DNA from: an uncultured Oscillospiraceae bacterium
GTDB lineage: Bacteria > Bacillota > Clostridia > Oscillospirales > Acutalibacteraceae
Assembly: GCA_902492455.1 (NCBI GenBank)
Contig: CABULH010000010.1
Span: forward strand, 62,001-126,000
DNA: 64,000 nt
Direction of reading: 5' to 3'
The notes under the pieces were generated by a model. That model ran no database searches, was not told the origin of the DNA, and saw only the letters and a program-made list of their open reading frames with translations. This document shows, piece by piece, positions 1-7,190 of the stretch. The position numbers and the translations under genes were made by a program. Position 1 is the first letter of the stretch. Each line of letters opens with the position of its first letter.

Positions 1-343
1 GGCAGTAATCAAAATGGGAAATATCGATCCCCTCTGGCAGCAGCAGATGAGGTTGATTTTCGGTGGCAATCTCAATACCGCAAAGAAGCTTGATTTTTCT
101 GCGGCAGGCATTCTGTAGAAGCCGCAGATGATCAAGATAACGATCTATCGACCGCTGATAATCCAGCAATCGGATATCCTGATTATGGAACGCTGTTTCG
201 GCCCGTTGCCCGGCAATGCCGTAATTGTGATCACAAATGCCGAGCAGATCGATTTTTCCCTCTATAGCAGCGGCTATGACGGCCTGGGGGGTATCCTGTC
301 CGCAAAAGGAATAGTAGGTATGAGAATGTAGATCCTGTATCAT
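1..343 (-). CDS. PHP-domain phosphoesterase, 3' part cut by window edge
   Basis: The minus strand from the ATG at 343 reads open to the window edge (114 codons). It begins with the motif HSHTYYSFCG (residues 6-15), followed by GICDHNYG near residue 40 and GIEIAT near residue 91. These match the first metal-binding motifs of the PHP family (histidinol-phosphatase / YcdX type hydrolases with a trinuclear metal site). A purine-rich AGAGGGA lies upstream of the start. PHP proteins hydrolyse phosphoesters; the substrate cannot be told from this fragment, and the C-terminal metal ligands lie outside the window. Confidence 0.8.
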   Translation of the reverse strand, partial: MIQDLHSHTYYSFCGQDTPQAVIAAAIEGKIDLLGICDHNYGIAGQRAETAFHNQDIRLLDYQRSIDRYLDHLRLLQNACRRKIKLLCGIEIATENQPHLLLPEGIDISHFDYC

Positions 344-611
344 GACAGCATCCCTCTTGAGGAAAAATGGCGGGAATGAGTGCAGTCGAAACCGACGATA
401 GGGGAAACGGAGCTTCCACTTCCGTCAGCTGCGGATCCTTTATCAGGAAAACAGTTAAGGCGACCAACAGATCCTATGTCCAGATCAGAGAATATTCCTG
501 ATGGGTTGTTGACAGCAGGCAGGAAAAGGCGATAAGAAAAAGTCGCCCCCTATGGTCAGGCGGAAAATGAAAAGCAGCCGGCAACTCCTTGCGAATTGCC
601 GACCGCAGGTC

Positions 612-694
612 TGGTACGGCCGAGGGGAATCGAACCCCTACTCCGAAGAACCGGAACCTAAATCCGGCGCGTCTGCCAGTTCCGCCACGGCCGC
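612..694 (-). tRNA. tRNA-Leu (anticodon TAG)
   Basis: The reverse strand folds into a cloverleaf. The acceptor stem GCGGCCG pairs with CGGCCGT (one G-U), the anticodon stem is CCGGA/TCCGG with loop TTTAGGT (anticodon TAG), there is a variable arm, and the T arm is AGGGG-TTCGATT-CCCCT. The 3' CCA is encoded (612-614 on the plus strand read as TGG). It decodes CUN leucine codons. Confidence 0.96.
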
Positions 695-744
695 GTACAA
701 ATTTAGTATAGCACAAATCATGGTTAGAACGCAACCATAGACAG

Positions 745-783
745 CAAAAAATCCCGGGAATCATTTGATTCCCGGGATTTTTT
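745..783. terminator. bidirectional intrinsic terminator
   Basis: A perfect hairpin (atcccgggaatca / tgattcccgggat) is flanked by A-run and T-run on both sides. It ends the ECF S-component gene on the minus strand; in the other direction it lies upstream of the tRNA. Confidence 0.85.
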
Positions 784-1541
784 CAGCCGTTAGGCAACAG
801 ACGGGCACGGCTCAACGCCGCTTTCAACGGCACATACAGCAGCACGGCGCCGAAAATAGAAAAGGATCCGTTAATAAAGGAAGCCGGTATTTTCAGGAGT
901 GCAGCAATAACGGCGGCTTCAAAGGTCATGCCGGCGATCATTTTTTGCACCAGAGCAAAGAGAAATTCTCCGGCTATGTTCCACACAATACCCACCGTGG
1001 CGCCTAAAGTGGCGAACAGCACCTCATTGGTGAGTTTATCCGTTTTTATGGAAACCACCAACAGGATGCCCAGCAATACACCCAAGGTCAGCAGAAAAAT
1101 CGCCGCCACCGGCGTAACGTCCGCCAGACCTCCTAAACGAAAGAGCCGGCCTGCCAGCAGCACCAGACCGATAAGCAGGGATACGGATGTGGCCGCCGCC
1201 AACCCCTTACGGGGATTGCGGTCGGGATGCCGGACACCGATTCTGGCAATGAGTCCCGTGAAAAAGCCGATGCCGAATTTCAAGATCAGAGTTTTAACCA
1301 CCGACGACGGATAGAAAAAGACATCGTACAGTCCCATGCCAATGGAGCCGGCTAAGCCGCCCTGCCAGCCGCCGATGAGCAGCGCCGCCAGAATGGGAAC
1401 CATATTGCCCATATGGACAAACTGTTCTCCTACCGGTATCTTAATGTAAAGCACGACATAAGATAAAGCGGCGAACAAGGCGATCAATACGGTGGTGAGC
1501 AGCGTGTTTTTTGGTGTGTTTCGCTTGATGTTGTTTTCCAT
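783..1541 (-). CDS. ECF transporter S component (substrate-binding membrane subunit)
   Basis: A 252-residue, very hydrophobic protein with about six membrane segments. It carries the signature FVHMGNMVPILAALLIGG (from about residue 40) followed by GGLAGSIGMGLYDV, typical of the COG4720/PF07155 type of S components of energy-coupling-factor vitamin importers. Such subunits bind one vitamin or precursor and share a common EcfA/A'/T module encoded elsewhere; none is in this window. No FMN, TPP or folate riboswitch was recognised upstream, so the ligand is unknown. It has its own sigma-A-type promoter (1609-1636, minus) and a terminator, so it is likely monocistronic. The start ATG at 1541 is preceded by GAGGGG. 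Confidence 0.85.
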   Translation of the reverse strand: MENNIKRNTPKNTLLTTVLIALFAALSYVVLYIKIPVGEQFVHMGNMVPILAALLIGGWQGGLAGSIGMGLYDVFFYPSSVVKTLILKFGIGFFTGLIARIGVRHPDRNPRKGLAAATSVSLLIGLVLLAGRLFRLGGLADVTPVAAIFLLTLGVLLGILLVVSIKTDKLTNEVLFATLGATVGIVWNIAGEFLFALVQKMIAGMTFEAAVIAALLKIPASFINGSFSIFGAVLLYVPLKAALSRARLLPNG

Positions 1542-1558
1542 TTTTCCAACCCCTCGAT

Positions 1559-1597
1559 TTTAATTCCTATAATCATACTGAATTAATAAGAATTAAA
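1559..1597. promoter_or_regulatory. inverted repeat in leader of the ECF gene, possible operator
   Basis: TTTAATTC (1559-1566) and GAATTAAA (1590-1597) form a perfect 8-bp inverted repeat with 23 bases between the arms. It sits between the promoter and start codon of the ECF gene. It could bind a dimeric repressor or merely be AT-rich sequence. Confidence 0.35.
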
Positions 1598-1608
1598 TTG
1601 TTGATTTC

Positions 1609-1636
1609 ATCATACCATATCTTGGGGAAAAGTCAA
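1609..1636 (-). promoter_or_regulatory. sigma-A promoter for the ECF S-component gene
   Basis: On the minus strand TTGACT (1631-1636) and TATGAT (1609-1614) are separated by 16 bases. The start codon is about 70 bases downstream. Confidence 0.7.
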
Positions 1637-1780
1637 GAAATTTTCAGGACAGTTGTGAATTTTGCAGAAAATTTGCTTTTTTTCTTAAATCTTAATATCT
1701 TGTACATTTTTTGTTTATGCACATGACACAAGCTCCGGTTAACATATATATGAACCAAACAGGAAAGGAGGTAGGGACTG

Positions 1781-2212
1781 TTGGATCAAGATCAACCGGC
1801 AAACGTCCTTGTCTGCGTTACCGATCAGCCCAGCTGCCGCCGTTTAATTCTGGCCGGTGCATCCATCGCGGAAAAAATGGGAGCGCCCGTTAAGGTGGTG
1901 TGTGTACGCCCGGAAGGATTGGTGTCTCCCAAAACAGCGGAAGCGCTCCAGGTACTCTATAATATTTCCGGCAAGCTCGGCGCGGATATGACGGTTTATT
2001 TCAATGATGATCCGGCGCTTACCGTGGCGGTTCACGCCCGGCAGACCAACGCGGTTCACATTGTCAGCGGCGCGCCCGGCGCCAACAGCAATCTGTTTAT
2101 TGAAACTGTAAAAGGACTGCTGCCGGAATTGCCCCTGTCCATTGTGGACGCAGATGAGCATATCGTCACATTCCCCGGCGTACCCTCTCAGGTCAGCCAA
2201 CATGCTCCGTAA
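1781..2212 (+). CDS. universal stress protein-like domain protein (KdpD USP-type)
   Basis: A 143-residue protein starting at a TTG behind the strong site AAAGGAGG (1764-1771). The order of elements, VLVCVTDQPSCRRLILAGA near the N-terminus, then APVKVVCV and a C-terminal segment HIVSGAPGANSN, resembles the nucleotide-binding USP fold, closest to the USP module of the KdpD potassium sensor. No histidine kinase part is present, so this is a stand-alone module. It is monocistronic, with a strong terminator right after it. Any ligand and role in stress or potassium sensing are inferences. Confidence 0.65.
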   Translation: MDQDQPANVLVCVTDQPSCRRLILAGASIAEKMGAPVKVVCVRPEGLVSPKTAEALQVLYNISGKLGADMTVYFNDDPALTVAVHARQTNAVHIVSGAPGANSNLFIETVKGLLPELPLSIVDADEHIVTFPGVPSQVSQHAP

Positions 2213-2280
2213 TTTACGGAATTGTATATATGCTTTTTCTTTATTGCTTGCTTCGAGAACTCCTCTCCTTTTCTCTGCAA

Positions 2281-2313
2281 AAATCCCCCGGCTATAAGGC
2301 CGGGGGATTTTTG
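2281..2313. terminator. intrinsic terminator between convergent genes
   Basis: The hairpin AATCCCCCGGC-tataa-GCCGGGGGATT is followed by TTTT. It closes the USP gene on the plus strand and probably the Dabb gene on the minus strand. Confidence 0.85.
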
Positions 2314-2327
2314 CATGTTGAGCAGAA

Positions 2328-2630
2328 TTAATCCATTTCAAAGTCTAAACAGGTGCGGCCTATTCGTACCGTTTTGATGAATGCCCGTACCGCCTGATGA
2401 GCGGGATGCGAATCGTAGGCTTTCAGAGCTTCCGGACTTTCGAACCGGGATACCAATGCAGCGTCATACTCCTCGTTATCCGCCAAGTTGCGTCCGACCC
2501 GCAGCTCCAGCAGACCGGGAATAACGCCGTTGAGCGCTTCCAGCTTTTCTTTCAGTAGACGATAATTGGTTTCTTTATCATGGCCTCCCGCTTGATCGGC
2601 CAACTTCCAAAAGACGATGTGCTGAATCAC
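2328..2630 (-). CDS. Dabb-family (stress-responsive alpha/beta-barrel) protein
   Basis: A 100-residue protein beginning IQHIVFWKL, with PGLLELRVGRN in the middle and ALKAYDSHPAHQAV near the end. This is the pattern of the Dabb domain (PF07876), a small dimeric ferredoxin-like barrel of varied or unknown function. The GTG start at 2630 has AAGGAAGG nine bases upstream. It lies 23 bases after the comM-like gene on the same strand and is probably co-transcribed with it. Confidence 0.85.
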   Translation of the reverse strand: MIQHIVFWKLADQAGGHDKETNYRLLKEKLEALNGVIPGLLELRVGRNLADNEEYDAALVSRFESPEALKAYDSHPAHQAVRAFIKTVRIGRTCLDFEMD

Positions 2631-2653
2631 GATGCATGACCTTCCTTTTTCTT

Positions 2654-4183
2654 TTATCTTGCCTGCCAGTATTTCCGGTCCAGACTCCTGTATTGCACGG
2701 CTTCGGCAACATGATTGACTTCCAGCAATGGACTGCCGTCCAGGTCCGCGATGGTGCGGGCCACTTTCAGCAGTCGGTCATAGGCACGGGCAGAAAGCCC
2801 CATGCGTTCAAAAGCTCCTTGGAGCAGTCTGCGGGCGTCATCGGTCAGGGGACAGAATTCCCGCAGCTTTCCTGCAGGGATCCGGGCGTTGCTGGCGATG
2901 CCGGTACCTGCAAACCGCTGCTGTTGTATTTGGCGGGCGGCATTAACCCGGATACGGATGGCAGCGGAGTTTTCGCCTGGCTGTTTGGCCGCCAGCTGCT
3001 GGAAATCTACTGGCGGGACCTCCACATGCAGATCCACCCGATCCAGCAGAGGGCCGGAAATCCGGGAGAGATATTGCCGCTGTTGAACGGGCGTGCAGGT
3101 GCAGGCACGGGTGGGATGGCCGAAGTACCCGCAGGGACAGGGATTCATCGCCGCGGTCAGCATGAAGGAACAGGGGTAGGAAAGGGAGGCGTTCACCCGG
3201 GAAATGGTGACCCTGCCGTCCTCCAGAGGCTGGCGGAGAGATTCCATTGCCTGTCGGGAGAATTCCGGCAGCTCATCCAGAAACAGTACGCCGTTGTGCG
3301 CCAGGGATACCTCTCCGGGACGAGGAATGGTGCCGCCGCCGGTTAGGCCGGGAGCGGAGATGTTGTGGTGCGGGGAACGAAAGGGCCTGGCGCGCAGCAG
3401 GCCCACTCCCCGGGGCAGGGTGCCGGCGATGGAATGAATCTTGGTGGCTTCCAGCGCTTCCTCCCGGGTCATATCCGGCAGGATGGAGGGCAGCCGCTTA
3501 GCCAGCATGCTCTTTCCCGAGCCGGGAGGCCCGATCAGCAGAATGTTATGGGAGCCTGCCGCCGCAATCTCCATGGCCCGCCGTGCGGCGGCCTGTCCCA
3601 TTACATCGGCGAAATCCGGAAGAGGAGCGGATAAGGGCTCCGGCAGTTCATTCACCATGATCGGCTTCAATGCCGCATATCCGGTCAGATGATTGATCAG
3701 CTCCATCACATGACCTAAAGGATATACCTGAACACCATCCACCACCGCACCTTCTGCAGCGTTGGCGGCAGGAACATAAACCGCTTCTATGCCCGCATCT
3801 CTGGCCGCTATGACCATGGGGAGCACCCCCTGCACCGGCCGTATCTCCCCGGTTAAGGACAATTCTCCGATAAAGGCGCTGCGGTCCATGGGCGCATCCA
3901 GCTGGCCGCTGGCTTTCAGCAGTGCCAACAGCAGCGGCAGATCATAAACAGAGCCTTCCTTTTTCACATCCGCGGGCGCCAGATTAACGGTGATACGGCT
4001 GACCGGATAGGTGAATCCACAGTTTTTCAGGGCGGCCCGCACTCGGTCCCGGGATTCCTTAACCGCCGCGCCGGGCAGTCCTACCACGTCGAAGCCGGGC
4101 AAGCCTTGGGACAGGTCTGCCTCCACTTCAATCATAAACCCATCTACACCCAGTAAACCCATGCTTTTCAGTCTGGCAAACAT
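2654..4183 (-). CDS. comM: YifB/ComM family Mg-chelatase-like AAA+ ATPase
   Basis: A 509-residue protein of normal family length. The N-terminal part is a LonC-like ChlI domain (GLPGFDVVGLPGAAVKESRD near residue 30). The AAA+ core has Walker A GPPGSGKS (about residue 220) and Walker B GVLFLDELPEF (about residue 300). A Cys-rich insert with CPCGYFGHP (about residue 350) and a C-terminal Mg-chelatase domain follow. In proteobacteria ComM is a helicase that promotes branch migration during natural transformation; in Clostridia the role is less clear. The ATG at 4183 has AGGGAG upstream. A 122-bp tandem repeat lies just before it. Confidence 0.93.
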   Translation of the reverse strand: MFARLKSMGLLGVDGFMIEVEADLSQGLPGFDVVGLPGAAVKESRDRVRAALKNCGFTYPVSRITVNLAPADVKKEGSVYDLPLLLALLKASGQLDAPMDRSAFIGELSLTGEIRPVQGVLPMVIAARDAGIEAVYVPAANAAEGAVVDGVQVYPLGHVMELINHLTGYAALKPIMVNELPEPLSAPLPDFADVMGQAAARRAMEIAAAGSHNILLIGPPGSGKSMLAKRLPSILPDMTREEALEATKIHSIAGTLPRGVGLLRARPFRSPHHNISAPGLTGGGTIPRPGEVSLAHNGVLFLDELPEFSRQAMESLRQPLEDGRVTISRVNASLSYPCSFMLTAAMNPCPCGYFGHPTRACTCTPVQQRQYLSRISGPLLDRVDLHVEVPPVDFQQLAAKQPGENSAAIRIRVNAARQIQQQRFAGTGIASNARIPAGKLREFCPLTDDARRLLQGAFERMGLSARAYDRLLKVARTIADLDGSPLLEVNHVAEAVQYRSLDRKYWQAR

Positions 4184-4210
4184 GATGTCGCTCCCTCTAT
4201 ATTCCCGTAA

Positions 4211-4476
4211 TCCGGCGAAAGCCGCATTTTGGAGGTGAATCTCATGGGAACTCGCCCAAGCGGAAGAATGGCGGTGCGCCGGAAAGGCGCGGGAGGGCGT
4301 TTAGCCCGAGAGACATTCTTCCAGTACCAAAATCCGGCGAAAGCCGCATTTTGGGGGTGAATCCCATGGAAACTCGCCCAAGCGGAAGAATGGCGGTGCA
4401 CCGGAAAGGCGCGGGAGGGCGTTCAGCCCGAGAGACATTCTTCCAGTACCAAAATCCGGCGAAAGCCGCATTTTGG
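4211..4476. repeat. 122-bp tandem repeat, two full copies plus 22-bp partial third
   Basis: Units begin at 4211, 4333 and 4455 with TCCGGCGAAAGCCGCATTTTGG; the period is exactly 122 and the copies differ at only a few positions. At the unit junctions CCAAAAT/ATTTTGG plus CGGC-GAAA-GCCG forms a hairpin with a GNRA loop. Inside each unit GGAAGAATG pairs with CATTCTTCC and encloses two smaller hairpins (around GCGCC/GGCGC and GGGC/GCCC), giving a branched fold. No open frame spans it convincingly. It fills the gap between comM and the FeoB-associated gene, both on the minus strand. Confidence 0.93.
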
Positions 4477-4531
4477 TACCATTATACCACCCAGCGAGAG
4501 AGCATACAATATTGCCATAAAATGAAACACG

Positions 4532-4738
4532 CTATTTTGGTGAAATTTCATCACTAGTCTTGCCCGGAGCAGCGGAAGGAGGTGGACAAGCGGTGCATTT
4601 TTTATCATCACCGCACCCGGAACAGCCCGCGCAGCCGCAGCCGCCTTCTCCCTTTCTGTGTCGATGCCATCTCCAGATACCCGCTCCTGCCACCACCGCT
4701 ATGGCTAGGATCAGAATTATCACATCTGCTGGTGTCAT
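4532..4738 (-). CDS. FeoB-associated Cys-rich membrane protein
   Basis: A 68-residue protein with one N-terminal membrane helix (residues 4-22), a basic stretch WRWHRHRK, then a cysteine cluster GGCGCAGCSGCGDDKKC. This is the plan of the FeoB-associated Cys-rich family (PF12669), usually encoded next to the ferrous iron transporter FeoB. No feoA or feoB is in this window. Iron handling is known by association only; here even the association is missing. Confidence 0.8.
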   Translation of the reverse strand: MTPADVIILILAIAVVAGAGIWRWHRHRKGEGGCGCAGCSGCGDDKKCTACPPPSAAPGKTSDEISPK

Positions 4739-4819
4739 ATGGATATTCTCCTATCTATAATAGGTATAAAATATATAGGCGGTATATCTGTCCGATCACA
4801 AATGGAAGCATTTTAGAGA

Positions 4820-4852
4820 AAAGCGCAGGATTCCGATGAATCCCGCGCTTTA
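4820..4852 (-). terminator. terminator of the degV gene
   Basis: On the minus strand a hairpin AAAGCGCGGGATTC / GAATCCTGCGCTTTT lies directly after the stop codon at 4858. Confidence 0.75.
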
Positions 4853-4857
4853 TAGAC

Positions 4858-5712
4858 CTATTTCGTCATGAACAGCACACCAAGCGTGTTGGGGCCGCAA
4901 TGGGAAGAAATGGTGCAGCCCGCACGGGTCACGAAAATTTCTTTGAAATCTCCATACTGCTTGACCAGCTTCTTCACCAAATCGATCCGTTCCTGGGAAA
5001 TACCGGAATGGGTGATAAAAATACGGTCGCTGCGGATATCGGTGCGGCCCTCCAGCTTGTCCTTGACATACTGGGAGAGGGCCTTTTCCAGCGATCCGCG
5101 ATATTTTTTCCCCACATTCATGGCACCGCTGGAATTATCCACCTCAATGCATGGTTTAAGCTGCAGCATGTTGGCTCCCAGCATAGCGAGAGCGGAACAC
5201 CGGCCGCCTTTATACAGGAACTCCAGCGTATCGATGATAAAACTCGCCTGGCTGTGGCTTGTCAGCGCCTGTACTTCCTCGGCGATCTGTGCGGCGGGCA
5301 TGCCGGCGGCGATACGTTCCGCGGCCTCGATCACCAGCAGTCCGGAGCCGGTGGACAGATTCCGGCTGTCGATGGCATATACGCCCGGCAGCTCCTGTGC
5401 CGCCAGACGGCAGTTATTATAGGTAGCGGACAGACCGGATCCCAACGTGAAATGGATCACTTCGTATCCCTGATCAGTCCACTGCTTAAAGTATTCCACA
5501 TACTCTGCGGTATTGATAGCCGCCGTTTTTGGCAGGATTTTCTTTTCGCGGTATACCTCATAGATCTGATCCGGCATCAGATCCACCCCGTCCGCATATG
5601 TTTCTCCGTCCAGAATGACATGAAACGGATAGTACTGCACGTTATACCTGGCCCGCAGTTCATCACCCAAATCGCAGGTGCTGTCGGCACTCAGGATTAT
5701 ATGACTGCTCAA
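4858..5712 (-). CDS. DegV family fatty-acid-binding protein (FakB candidate)
   Basis: The protein starts IILSADSTCDLG and contains PKTAAINTAEYVEYF (about residue 65), FTLGSGLSATYNN (about 95), DSRNLSTGSG (about 120) and a C-terminal GCTISSHCGPNTLGV. These are the lipid- and phosphate-contact motifs of DegV proteins. FakB proteins present bound fatty acids to FakA for phosphorylation; fakA is present at 14.8-16.5 kb. The reading frame extends to a TTG at 5727, but GGAGG overlaps that codon. The TTG at 5712, eight bases after GGAGG, is the better start (284 residues). The gene is monocistronic. Confidence 0.92.
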   Translation of the reverse strand: MSSHIILSADSTCDLGDELRARYNVQYYPFHVILDGETYADGVDLMPDQIYEVYREKKILPKTAAINTAEYVEYFKQWTDQGYEVIHFTLGSGLSATYNNCRLAAQELPGVYAIDSRNLSTGSGLLVIEAAERIAAGMPAAQIAEEVQALTSHSQASFIIDTLEFLYKGGRCSALAMLGANMLQLKPCIEVDNSSGAMNVGKKYRGSLEKALSQYVKDKLEGRTDIRSDRIFITHSGISQERIDLVKKLVKQYGDFKEIFVTRAGCTISSHCGPNTLGVLFMTK

Positions 5713-5832
5713 AAATAAATCCTCCAATCTTATTCAATATATATTGTTTCCTTTCAGAAGGGGACAACAACATTCTATAGAATACCACAAAACAGAAAAG
5801 ATTACAATATCATTACAGATGCTATTGAATGG

Positions 5833-5860
5833 TTGTATTGCGAAAAAAGCATGCTAAAAT
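5833..5860 (+). promoter_or_regulatory. probable promoter of the deacetylase gene
   Basis: TTGTAT (5833-5838) and TAAAAT (5855-5860) are separated by 16 bases, 41 bases before the start codon. Confidence 0.5.
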
Positions 5861-5901
5861 AGGAAGTAGGCAGGGCAGTATGGCACAAGGGGAGAGCTAT
5901 C

Positions 5902-6927
5902 ATGGCACGTTCGGGAGTACATAGCGCACACGCGGACAATCGTATCAATCATCGCTTATTGACCGGGCTGATTATTTCTCTCATCGTCAGTGTGGCCCTC
6001 TGCATCGGCGCAGGGGTAGCGGTATGCGGCCTGAATTGGTACGGCGAACAGGTGGACGGTCTGGCGGCGGATAATCGGAATCTGCAGGAGAACTTCGATG
6101 TCCTGACGGATCGTGTCGCTGAAGCGGAAGAAGCGAGGGACGAAGCGCTGCAAAAGGCGGCGGCGGCTGAGTCGCGAATTGAGGAACTGGAAAGCCGGGT
6201 GGAAGAACAGCAGAAAGGGCTGGGAGAAGCGCAGAACGCCTTGGATGAGGTCAATAGTCGATTGGAACAAGCCGTCCAGGCTCTACCCACCTATGGTCCG
6301 GATGCCAAGCTGCTGGCACTGACCTTTGATGACGGACCGGGGAAAACCACCGCCAGACTGCTGGATGTTTTAAAAGAGAAGGATGTGCGCGCCACCTTTT
6401 TTGTCCTGGGTGCTCAGGCGGAGCAAAATGCAGCTATCTTGAAGCGAGAGGTGGCGGAGGGACATGCGGTGGGTTCCCACTCATATTCTCATACCAACCT
6501 AACCAAGTTGACGCCGGAGGAAATCGCTGCGGACCTGGATAAAAGCCTGGAGACAATCTCTCGTATTACTGGCCGGCAGACAACCCTTCTGCGGGTGCCA
6601 GGGGGGAATTATAACGAGGATGTTAAGGCCTATGCCAGGGAAAAAGATCTGCGCATTATCCAATGGTCGGTGGACAGCCGGGATTGGGAGTTCCGGGATC
6701 GGGATTCCATCATGCAGCATACCTTTGAAGGAAGATACAGCGTTGGTGATGGCGGCATCGTTTTGTTCCACGATATCCATGCCACCACGGTGGACTGCAT
6801 CGGTGAAGTGATCGACCGGCTGAAAGCGGAGGGCTACACCCTGGTTACCGTACCCGAACTGCTGCGCTGGCGGGCGGAATATGGTGTGGCCGGAGAGGTT
6901 TACAAATCTCTTCCCAAGGCATCGTAA
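5902..6927 (+). CDS. membrane-anchored polysaccharide deacetylase (NodB domain)
   Basis: A 341-residue protein with an N-terminal membrane anchor (about residues 20-46), a charged coiled coil (about 50-125) and a NodB deacetylase domain. All catalytic motifs are present: TFDDGPGKTT (Asp base and zinc Asp), GSHSYSHTNLT (two zinc His), RVPGGNY, WSVDSRDW and IVLFHDIH (catalytic His). Such enzymes deacetylate N-acetylglucosamine or N-acetylmuramic acid in peptidoglycan outside the cell, often giving lysozyme resistance. The coiled coil probably spaces the catalytic domain from the membrane. It is followed by a strong terminator and appears monocistronic. Substrate preference cannot be told. Confidence 0.92.
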   Translation: MARSGVHSAHADNRINHRLLTGLIISLIVSVALCIGAGVAVCGLNWYGEQVDGLAADNRNLQENFDVLTDRVAEAEEARDEALQKAAAAESRIEELESRVEEQQKGLGEAQNALDEVNSRLEQAVQALPTYGPDAKLLALTFDDGPGKTTARLLDVLKEKDVRATFFVLGAQAEQNAAILKREVAEGHAVGSHSYSHTNLTKLTPEEIAADLDKSLETISRITGRQTTLLRVPGGNYNEDVKAYAREKDLRIIQWSVDSRDWEFRDRDSIMQHTFEGRYSVGDGGIVLFHDIHATTVDCIGEVIDRLKAEGYTLVTVPELLRWRAEYGVAGEVYKSLPKAS

Positions 6928-6990
6928 CGGCTTCTATATATACATATATTAATAAGGAAAGTTGAAAAGATGAGCAGCATGTTCTGAGAA

Positions 6991-7033
6991 ATAAGCGCCG
7001 GACAAGACTTTTTCTTGTTCCGGTGCTTATTCT
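6991..7033 (+). terminator. intrinsic terminator after deacetylase gene
   Basis: The hairpin ATAAGCGCCGGACAAG / CTTGTTCCGGTGCTTAT is near perfect. Its 3' arm overlaps the -35 box of the next promoter. Confidence 0.8.
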
Positions 7034-7043
7034 ATGCTATACT
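7015..7043 (+). promoter_or_regulatory. promoter of DEAD-box helicase gene
   Basis: TTGTTC (7015-7020) and TATACT (7038-7043) are separated by 17 bases. This leaves a leader of about 140 bases before the helicase start. The leader has no recognised riboswitch. Confidence 0.6.
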
Positions 7044-7190
7044 GAATGCAGCCCGCTGCTTGAAGCCGCGGATAACGGCTGTGGCTGCGCCCAGGAGAGC
7101 ATGGAGTGCCGTTCTTCAGGCTATTGCTGCACAGTCAAGTATGGTGAATAAGAAGGACGAGCCCTCCGCACTAAGAAAGGTATGGAAAGC

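Noticed and set aside
474..764. 96-codon minus-strand frame across the tRNA
   Set aside because: It reads straight through the tRNA-Leu gene and its Arg/Gly-rich product comes from the tRNA sequence.
1542..1780. Folate, thiamine or riboflavin riboswitch before the ECF gene
   Set aside because: The conserved THF, TPP and FMN aptamer cores are absent from the short AT-rich leader.
4211..4476. Cobalamin riboswitch in the tandem repeat
   Set aside because: GGTGAAT and a GAGAGAC segment recall the B12 box, but the core order and pairing do not fit, and there is no plus-strand gene downstream to control.
4168..4611. Small frames inside the 122-bp tandem repeat
   Set aside because: The frames follow the repeat units and have no start signals; the repeat structure explains them.
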